A program made the translations under genes and the position numbers. A stretch of 27,173 nt of DNA from an uncultured Eubacteriales bacterium (GTDB lineage: Bacteria; Bacillota; Clostridia; Oscillospirales; Oscillospiraceae): contig UQZR01000029.1 in the NCBI GenBank assembly GCA_900545585.1, positions 1 through 27,173 of the forward strand. Direction: 5' to 3'. This document shows, in pieces, positions 22,301 through 27,173 of this stretch. The notes under the pieces are model-generated. The model saw only the letters and a program-made list of their open reading frames with translations. It was not told the DNA's origin and did no database searches. Numbering within the stretch: position 1 is the stretch's first letter; every line of letters begins with the position of its first letter.

Positions 22301-22984
22301 TTGGCACGAATTATGGTAGTTGAAGATGATGTTTATATGCGGGAAGAACTGACGGATTTATTGAGAAAGTCGGGGTATGAAACAGTTGCGTTATTTGATT
22401 TTGAAAACGCAATATCGGAAATTGCAGAGTATTCCCCCGATTTGGTTTTGCTCGACATAAATCTTCCATTTCATTCCGGCTTTGAAATCTGCAAAGAATT
22501 AAAAGCAAAGCAGATTGGAACAGCGTTGGTATTGACAGCAAGAGATAAATTGCAGGACGAACTTCACGCATTAGGATTGGGAGCTGACGACTACTTAACA
22601 AAGCCGTGTAATATGGAGCGCCTGCTTGCCCGCATTAAAAATTTATTACGACGCAAAGAGGAACAGATACGGCAAGGTTTACTGGACGGGAACGGATTTT
22701 TACTTGACCCAAACACCTTTACAATCTATGTGGGAAAGAGTTCTTCCCTCATGCCACCCAATGAGGGAAAAATATTGCTTGCGCTTTTGAAGAAAAGCCC
22801 TAATCTTGTTACCAAACATGAGCTGTGCAACGTGCTTTGGGGAACGGAAGAATACATTGACGAAAATGCGCTGCAAGTAACCTTTACGCGATTGAGGAAA
22901 ACGCTCCGTGAATTTGGTCTTGAAGATCGGATAGAAACAGTACGCGGGCAAGGCTACCGCTTGAAAGAGCAGGTGCGATTATGA
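22301..22984 (+). CDS. OmpR-family response regulator, BceR-type
   Basis: Receiver plus winged-helix regulator, expected to activate the ABC genes. A TTG at 22301 is chosen because AAGGAGG lies eight bases upstream; a GTG at 22292 overlaps that site. 227 residues: the receiver has the acidic pair E8-D9-D10, the phospho-acceptor D52 (LVLLDINLP), T and the conserved Lys in DDYLTKPCN. The C-terminal domain (about 130-225) ends in the trans_reg_C motif ENALQVTFTRLRKTL, then ETVRGQGYRL. It starts 28 bases after the permease stop and overlaps the kinase by four bases (ATGA). Confidence 0.9.
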   Translation: MARIMVVEDDVYMREELTDLLRKSGYETVALFDFENAISEIAEYSPDLVLLDINLPFHSGFEICKELKAKQIGTALVLTARDKLQDELHALGLGADDYLTKPCNMERLLARIKNLLRRKEEQIRQGLLDGNGFLLDPNTFTIYVGKSSSLMPPNEGKILLALLKKSPNLVTKHELCNVLWGTEEYIDENALQVTFTRLRKTLREFGLEDRIETVRGQGYRLKEQVRL

Positions 22985-24027
22985 AGAAGCTAAAAATACT
23001 TTTAACATATATTTCCTCTAATCGTGTATGGATTATTACACTTGCCTGTTTGGACTTGTTCTTTATATTCCTTGCTTGGCTGGCTAATCCCGATTATTTT
23101 ATCAACTATGTTGCATTGATAATTTTTGTATCATTTGCCGCACTTGCTATTCCTCTTGCTATATCAATCAGAAAACGCAACAGGGCAGACGTTATTTTTC
23201 GGCGTTTTCTATTGGAGCCGGACGATACCAACGAATACTTACTGTGTGAAGCTGTTCCCGCAGTATTACGCCCTTATATCTGTGAATTGGGGCAGCATTT
23301 GAGGACGCAGCAGGAATATATCAACGAACAGAAAATTACAGTTACAGATTATGAACACTACATTGAAAATTGGGTACATGAAATCAAAAAACCGCTATCC
23401 CTTATGACCTTGCTACTGGACAATCGAAAAGATGAAATGTCCCCTTTGGTTCATACCCGTATGCTGTATGTACGCGACCATACCCGACAGGATATAGAAC
23501 AAATTCTATACTTTTCAAGGCTTGGAGCTACTCATAAGGATTACTTTTTTGAGCCGCTTTCAATTCTTGAAACTTGTCGTGAAGCAGTTGAAGATAATTT
23601 AACGCTTCTTGAAGAAGCCGGATTTTCTGTTGAATATACCGAAAACGATTATCAAGTGATTTCTGACAAAAAAGGTTTGATGTTTATTTTAGGACAGATA
23701 ATCAGCAATAGTGTGAAATATGCGGGGAACAATCCTGCTCCCCGGCTTCTCTTTTCCATTGCTGATAGTGCGGATAGTGAACAGATTTCTTTATCTATTA
23801 AAGACAACGGCACAAGCATACCGTTGTCTGACTTACCCTTTGTTTTCGACAAGGGGTTTACTGGAGATACGGGCAGTTACCTTAGTCGTTCTACGGGTAT
23901 GGGATTATACCTTGTTCAGAAAATGGCAACTGACCTGTCTATCACGGTGGAGCTAAAAAACAATTCTTACGGTGGAACAACCGTAACCTTGACGTTCCCG
24001 AAAGTGGATCGTCCATTTGGGAGGTAA
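22981..24027 (+). CDS. Intramembrane-sensing histidine kinase, BceS-type
   Basis: 348 residues with two membrane segments (about 16-36 and 42-62) joined by only a few external residues, so it has no sensor domain of its own and depends on the permease for input, as BceS kinases do. Phospho-acceptor His133 lies in ENWVHEIKKPLS (129-140). The ATP-binding domain has the N-box GQIISNSVKYAG (238-249), G1 KDNGTSI, an F-box FDKGFTG, and G2 RSTGMGLYLV. The start overlaps the regulator stop (ATGA), so the pair is translationally coupled. It overlaps or abuts the next gene through a strong ribosome site at its own 3' end. Confidence 0.9.
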   Translation: MKKLKILLTYISSNRVWIITLACLDLFFIFLAWLANPDYFINYVALIIFVSFAALAIPLAISIRKRNRADVIFRRFLLEPDDTNEYLLCEAVPAVLRPYICELGQHLRTQQEYINEQKITVTDYEHYIENWVHEIKKPLSLMTLLLDNRKDEMSPLVHTRMLYVRDHTRQDIEQILYFSRLGATHKDYFFEPLSILETCREAVEDNLTLLEEAGFSVEYTENDYQVISDKKGLMFILGQIISNSVKYAGNNPAPRLLFSIADSADSEQISLSIKDNGTSIPLSDLPFVFDKGFTGDTGSYLSRSTGMGLYLVQKMATDLSITVELKNNSYGGTTVTLTFPKVDRPFGR

Positions 24028-24031
24028 TGAA

Positions 24032-24529
24032 ATGCAGTTACAAAACGAAACAATAAAAGAGCGCACGCCAATAAAAGGCTTGCTCATTGATTGGTTGATT
24101 ATATTTGGAACATATCTTTTTATCCGTGTATTCTTCGCCCTCTTTGGGCTTCATCAGAATATTGTCCTTTTGGGCTGTTGCCTTGCGATATTGCCATATC
24201 TTTTGGGGGCAGTATATTTACAGAAATCCCACAAGCAATGTCCATTATGGCTTTCTGCATTGGCTATTTTAATACCGTCCATTGTTGAAAAGGTAGCGAT
24301 ATATTTATTTGGTGCGTACTTATACAATTTAAGCCCGATAAATGTTTTAGGAGTTATGGAAGCGATTAAGAGTAACGCGCCATACACAAACCTCATTAAA
24401 AATCAATCAGCACAGAATTTAATCAATCTATCATATTTTAATTGGACATACATTCTATGCAGTATAGCTATTTCTGTTTTGGTTATCTTGCTTTTACATC
24501 AGACAAAACAGAAAAGTAATAAAGGATAA
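24032..24529 (+). CDS. Small polytopic membrane protein downstream of the Bce-type module, unknown family
   Basis: 165 residues from the ATG at 24032 (GGGAGG seven bases upstream, inside the end of the kinase gene). After a short charged N-terminus it has about four membrane segments: near 17-36 (LLIDWLIIFGTYLFIRVFFA), 42-60, 71-93 and 139-158, with a polar external loop (about 97-137) containing INVLGVMEAIKSNAPYTN and KNQSAQNLINLSYFN. The C-terminus is Lys-rich. I do not recognise the family. It has the AT-rich codon use of the four genes before it and begins five bases past the kinase stop, so it is most probably the fifth gene of the operon and an accessory to peptide sensing or immunity. 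That role is inference. Confidence 0.7.
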   Translation: MQLQNETIKERTPIKGLLIDWLIIFGTYLFIRVFFALFGLHQNIVLLGCCLAILPYLLGAVYLQKSHKQCPLWLSALAILIPSIVEKVAIYLFGAYLYNLSPINVLGVMEAIKSNAPYTNLIKNQSAQNLINLSYFNWTYILCSIAISVLVILLLHQTKQKSNKG

Positions 24530-24690
24530 AGAGAACTTTTTGAAATTGACATAGTATGAAGCATCTGCCACTCGACAGCAAAAGAAAAAAGCCGTCGTAC
24601 AGCAGATATAAAGAGTTAATTGTGAGGTGAAAATATGGGAAATTAGCTGTATTTGATATATCTGAATCCGGCAGAGCGATTGGAGAAAAG

Positions 24691-25125
24691 TTGATACTTC
24701 TGCTTGATGAAAGGCAACAGGAGGAGCTTGCACAGTATCTTCTTGAAAGGACAACGAAAACAAGAACTGAAACTATGTGTTTTCACTTAAAGCACAACTG
24801 GAAGCAAGACAGTCCGCTTACGGAATTTCAAGAGGGCGATTTATACATCTGTCTGGAATACAGGCGTGTGATTGTTCATGAGCAGGAAATCGCCCTGACT
24901 ATAAAAGAGTTCGACATCCTGCTTCTGCTCATTATGAACCCGAACCGGGTATTTACCTATGAGGTTATCATGGATTTGGTTTGGAACGAAGATTACACCT
25001 ACTATTCCCGGAAAGCCATCAATAACCATGTATGCAATCTGCGGAAAAAGTTAAAGACAGAACCGGGCGATCCTGATTATATCAAAAGCGTTACCGGTAT
25101 CGGATATAAATTTGCACTGCCATAA
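24691..25125 (+). CDS. Orphan winged-helix (OmpR-type) DNA-binding protein, N-terminus probably frameshifted
   Basis: 144 residues from a TTG, the first usable start in the open frame. The C-terminal two-thirds is a complete trans_reg_C winged helix: EIALTIKEFDILLLLIMNPNRVFTYEVIM, then YSRKAINNHVCNLRKKLK, then YIKSVTGIGYKF. There is no receiver domain. Upstream, GAGGTG precedes an ATG at 24635 that reads only Met-Gly-Asn-stop, whereas the frame of the gene is open from 24631 and reads GKLAVFDISESGRAIGEKL directly before the TTG. One extra A in the GGGAAATTAG run would join ATG to the gene. It is either a one-base loss or a sequence error. Such orphan proteins recur in clostridial mobile elements. 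The gap 24530-24634 shows nothing else. Confidence 0.75.
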   Translation: MILLLDERQQEELAQYLLERTTKTRTETMCFHLKHNWKQDSPLTEFQEGDLYICLEYRRVIVHEQEIALTIKEFDILLLLIMNPNRVFTYEVIMDLVWNEDYTYYSRKAINNHVCNLRKKLKTEPGDPDYIKSVTGIGYKFALP

Positions 25126-25158
25126 AGCTGACAAACATTTTTTAATAATCTGTCAGCT
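25126..25158. terminator. Possible hairpin at the convergent gene ends
   Basis: AGCTGACA (25126-25133) and TGTCAGCT (25151-25158) are perfect 8-bp arms around a 17-base AT-rich loop with a T run. The right arm lies within the last codons of the DUF6076-like gene. It could serve as a weak bidirectional terminator for the two convergent genes. Confidence 0.4.
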
Positions 25159-26182
25159 CCACAATTACATTACTCTGCTGATACAGCCAGTCCGTAAATT
25201 CTTTCGGGCTGGCTGTTCCTGTTTTTACAGCCTTTTTTCTCTGCAATGCTTCTTTCTTGAAGTCAGCAAAGGTAGCTTGTATTTTTTCCAGACGGTCAGC
25301 TGGAAAGCCGTTGGTATTCTTTGCCCGGTTGATTTTGTTGCGCCAGTTCTGGCACTCATTTTTATAAAGTAAATCATAGTTATTTTCTCTGGCTCGTTCG
25401 TCAAACTCCCGCTTGTTTTGAAGTGCCTGCGCCTTGCGGCATTTGTCGCTGCACAGCTCATACCGCTGGCTCTTTGCCAGAAAATATTTTCCGCAGACTT
25501 TACACTGCCGGAAGCATAGCCCCCAATCATTCAGTCGGTTCAGGTAATAGGTTATAAGCGGATAGAGGGACGCATAGGCAGACACACATTCTTCTGTGCG
25601 CCGGTTTTCCGGGAACCAGAGGTCAAGCCGGGTATCTTCGGACGGTGCGCCTTTGAAATAAAGGCTGCCAGCCTGAAAGCGTTTCGGTTTTCCTGTCTCC
25701 TTATCAAAGCTCATGGCTCCATCATGGAATACCCCGGTCAGGCTGCTCATTTTATCCATGAAGCGGTCACAGGCAGCGTTACGGTCACGGGGTTCTCTGG
25801 CAAGCAGATAACTGTTCCAGATACGGAACGCCACATACATTTTCAGAGGTTCATTGCTAAGATATTTCTTCCAGAGAAATTCGCTTGCCGCCTGTTCCAG
25901 CTCCGGCTGTTTCCATCGGTTGGAATGGAGGGCTTGACGCAGCGGAGAAAGCCCATATAAGTTCCATTCCCTGTCCGTGTCCTGCTCAAAATTTATCAGA
26001 AAAGTTCCCAGCGGGCGTGTCATATCACAAAGCACCTCTGCACTTTTGCTCCCGTCCAGCCGGAAGCGAATCTGCTGTTCTTCCCCAATCAAAATCCGTT
26101 CTTTCATTTTCTTTTTGTCCAGCGTCAGGACAAACAAAATCCTCTCAAAACACGGTTCATGCCGCACAAACTGGTTTTCCAT
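25142..26182 (-). CDS. DUF6076-like zinc-ribbon protein of mobile elements
   Basis: 346 residues from the ATG at 26182 (AGGGGATAAGA upstream). Upstream in-frame ATGs at 26269 and 26242 lie inside the promoter and are rejected. The N-terminal 200 residues are mixed alpha/beta with no motif I recognise. Residues 227-248 form a zinc knuckle: CKVC (C227, C230) then CSDKC (C244, C248), preceded by DWGLCFRQ and followed by a Lys/Arg/Glu-rich helical tail with KNECQNWRNKINRAKN. The layout matches the DUF6076 group (a name I use from memory) found in Firmicute conjugative elements. Nucleic-acid binding is plausible; function unknown. Confidence 0.7.
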   Translation of the reverse strand: MENQFVRHEPCFERILFVLTLDKKKMKERILIGEEQQIRFRLDGSKSAEVLCDMTRPLGTFLINFEQDTDREWNLYGLSPLRQALHSNRWKQPELEQAASEFLWKKYLSNEPLKMYVAFRIWNSYLLAREPRDRNAACDRFMDKMSSLTGVFHDGAMSFDKETGKPKRFQAGSLYFKGAPSEDTRLDLWFPENRRTEECVSAYASLYPLITYYLNRLNDWGLCFRQCKVCGKYFLAKSQRYELCSDKCRKAQALQNKREFDERARENNYDLLYKNECQNWRNKINRAKNTNGFPADRLEKIQATFADFKKEALQRKKAVKTGTASPKEFTDWLYQQSNVIVELTDY

Positions 26183-26240
26183 TCTTATCCCCTGCCTTTG
26201 CTTATGGTAATTATATAATTCAATCATATCCGTTACACTC

Positions 26241-26269
26241 ATGGTATCGCAGAAGTATTGTTTTGTCAA
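26241..26269 (-). promoter_or_regulatory. Promoter of the DUF6076-like gene
   Basis: Minus strand TTGACA (26264-26269), 17 bases, TACCAT (26241-26246). Initiation near 26234 leaves about 50 bases before the ATG at 26182, which fixes that start. Confidence 0.6.
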
Positions 26270-26327
26270 GGTTAGTTCGCTATGATGATTGCAGTTGGTA
26301 ATTTCGTACTAAACAGTACCTTGACAA
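26263..26327. repeat. Perfect 10-bp inverted repeat between divergent genes
   Basis: TTGTCAAGGT (26263-26272) and ACCTTGACAA (26318-26327), 45 bases apart. Further matching inward (TTAGTTCG against CGTACTAA) is offset by five bases. The left arm contains the -35 of the minus-strand promoter. The remainder of the gap to 26505 shows no other clear feature. Confidence 0.6.
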
Positions 26328-26505
26328 GTGAATGACCGTCCAAAAGGGATATGACCGGCAGGAGAAGTGACGCATCCAGCGCACCAATGCCGGGAAACGC
26401 CACAGGAATGGGGCAGTTACAGAGATGTAGCTTTTAGGATAACGGCTTTTGGGGAGAACGGCAGCAGGAAGCATTTTAACTTATTTGATTTATGGGAGGA
26501 ACAGA

Positions 26506-26730
26506 ATGAACGATAAAAAAAGATTGAGCAGCTATGACGATTTACCGCTGGTTCTGGATGTGGCAGACATCCAGCGGATTATGGGAATTTCAAGAGTGAG
26601 CGCATATGAGCTGGTACACACCCCCGGCTTCCCAGCGTTCCGCAGGGGCAGACTTATCAAGGTCAGCAAGATTGCTTTTTTTGAATGGATGGCAAAAGGC
26701 TCCGAGACCGTACCGAAAAGCAACAAATAA
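26506..26730 (+). CDS. Excisionase-like helix-turn-helix protein
   Basis: 74 residues; the ATG at 26506 has GGGAGG six bases upstream. The body reads LVLDVADIQRIMGIS, then RVSAYELVHTPGFPAF, then RRGRLIKVSKIAFFEWM. This is the MerR-like HTH_17 fold of excisionases and AlpA-type regulators: a two-helix reader followed by a wing with RxGRxIKVxKxxFxxW. Such proteins in ICEs direct the integrase toward excision or control transfer genes. It begins a plus-strand series with the two small genes that follow. Whether it is an excisionase or a regulator cannot be told from sequence. Confidence 0.8.
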   Translation: MNDKKRLSSYDDLPLVLDVADIQRIMGISRVSAYELVHTPGFPAFRRGRLIKVSKIAFFEWMAKGSETVPKSNK

Positions 26731-26889
26731 ATGGAAAGTATCATTTCCTATCTGCAATACTGCCGCCTTTCCCAAAGGCGCATACAGAGGGAAAAAACCT
26801 TGAAAATGATACCGAAACGCTACACCAAACCCGCCTATCTGCGTACAGCGGATAGAAACGGAGAAAGGAGCCGGTTATGGCGAGAATGA
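26731..26889 (+). CDS. Possible small basic protein, translationally coupled to the HTH gene
   Basis: A 52-codon frame whose ATG directly follows the TAA of the HTH gene (TAAATG) and whose stop overlaps the next gene by 13 bases. It reads MESIISYLQYCRLSQRRIQ, then REKTLKMIPKRYTKPAYL, and is strongly basic. No Shine-Dalgarno is visible, so it depends on coupling if it is real. The same DNA also holds hairpins (CCTTTCCCAAAGG at 26766-26778), so it may simply be a leader. Low confidence. Confidence 0.25.
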   Translation: MESIISYLQYCRLSQRRIQREKTLKMIPKRYTKPAYLRTADRNGERSRLWRE

Positions 26890-27068
26890 GCAACAAGCGG
26901 CGGCTGGAATGGTCTTTCTTCTTAAATGACCGCACCCGTATCACTTACAACGAACTGTGCCGGAAATGCCAGCACCAATGTAAACAGAGCTTCCGGGTGG
27001 TTGTGGTTGACTGCCCGAAGTATCTTTCCAAGCGTTCAGCGAGAAAGGCTGACCGGGAAAAGGATTGA
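26877..27068 (+). CDS. Small Cys-containing element protein
   Basis: 63 residues; the ATG at 26877 has AAGGAG upstream. The sequence MARMSNKRRLEWSFFLNDR is followed by CRKCQHQCKQSF and VVVVDCPKYLSKR, with four Cys (CxxC, xxxC and a later CP) that could bind a metal. It is basic and ends KADREKD. Proteins of this kind commonly follow the excisionase-like gene in clostridial conjugative elements; I know no function for it. Confidence 0.6.
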   Translation: MARMSNKRRLEWSFFLNDRTRITYNELCRKCQHQCKQSFRVVVVDCPKYLSKRSARKADREKD

Positions 27069-27101
27069 TTTTTTGCAGGGGAAGCGCAGGAAGCCAAAAA
27101 T

Positions 27102-27157
27102 CCCTTAGGAACTAAGGGCGCACTTCTATACATAGTCTAAAGACCATGTATCGTGCG
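27102..27157. other. Two tandem hairpins at the right edge
   Basis: The first is CCCTTAG-GAA-CTAAGGG (about 27102-27118). The second pairs CGCAC (27119-27123) with GTGCG (27153-27157), ATACAT with ATGTAT, and GTCT with AGAC around a two-base loop, with one mismatch and a small internal bulge. They adjoin without a gap. There is no T-tract, so a plain terminator is unlikely; an attenuator, transfer-origin structure or recombination site is possible. Confidence 0.55.
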
Positions 27158-27173
27158 TCCTGCGGAGCTTACC

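Larger units (their letters stand above)
18972..27173. mobile_element. AT-rich integrated element (ICE-like) carrying a Bce-type module
   Basis: From about 18972 the base composition becomes clearly AT-rich and stays so for the Bce genes; the later part (about 24700-27173) is intermediate. The left edge cuts an XRE gene. Contents: ABC ATPase, FtsX-like permease, response regulator, sensor kinase, a small membrane protein, an orphan winged-helix protein, a DUF6076-like protein, an excisionase-like HTH and a small Cys protein, a set seen in clostridial conjugative elements. The right end, recombinase and conjugation genes lie beyond the window. The exact left end base is uncertain. Confidence 0.65.

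Noticed and set aside
26263..26349. Plus-strand promoter from TTGACA at 26321
   Set aside because: No acceptable -10 hexamer is found at 16-18 bases (AAGGGA region); the TTGACA is better explained as an arm of the inverted repeat.

Overview
The window looks like the chromosome of a spore-forming, GC-rich gut Firmicute, most likely an Oscillospiraceae-type clostridium (Flavonifractor, Lawsonibacter or Pseudoflavonifractor-like). The reasons are a spoIIP gene, Gram-positive promoters and ribosome binding sites, guanine and tetrahydrofolate riboswitches, and a clostridial Fhs/FchA/FolD gene set. This assignment is inference from gene content only.

Layout. (1) Positions 1-1375 are the end of an integrated mobile element: a ParB-like protein cut by the window edge and a TnpW-like small protein. 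It stops at 1376-1434 in a 3' fragment of a tRNA-Ala(GGC) gene, the expected scar of integration into a tRNA. (2) Positions 1435-18971 are GC-rich core chromosome: a frame-scrambled surface protein, htpG, a small Ala-rich membrane protein, guanine deaminase under a guanine riboswitch, spoIIP, a one-carbon/folate island, and a pncB-cls-thiN-DUF4430 operon. (3) At about 18972 an XRE-type regulator gene stops abruptly and the sequence turns AT-rich. The rest, to 27173, is a second mobile element. It carries a BceAB/BceRS-like peptide-sensing and resistance module with an extra membrane protein, then ICE-type accessory genes (orphan winged-helix protein, DUF6076-like zinc protein, excisionase-like HTH, small Cys protein).

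How the genes work together. The minus-strand operon fhs-fchA-folD supplies and interconverts formyl-, methenyl- and methylene-THF. The divergent folT-folC pair, behind a THF riboswitch, imports folate and polyglutamylates it. This FolD lacks the usual cyclohydrolase Lys and Gln, which fits a dedicated cyclohydrolase (FchA) next door. The Bce-like module reads as a complete detoxification circuit: ATPase, permease, response regulator, intramembrane-sensing kinase and a candidate operator.

I found no CRISPR array, rRNA, intact tRNA or complete integrase gene. The most notable points are the tRNA scar, the divided FolD/FchA labour, the two riboswitch loci, the truncated XRE gene at the element junction, the uncharacterised fifth gene of the Bce module, and two genes with probable single-base frame damage.
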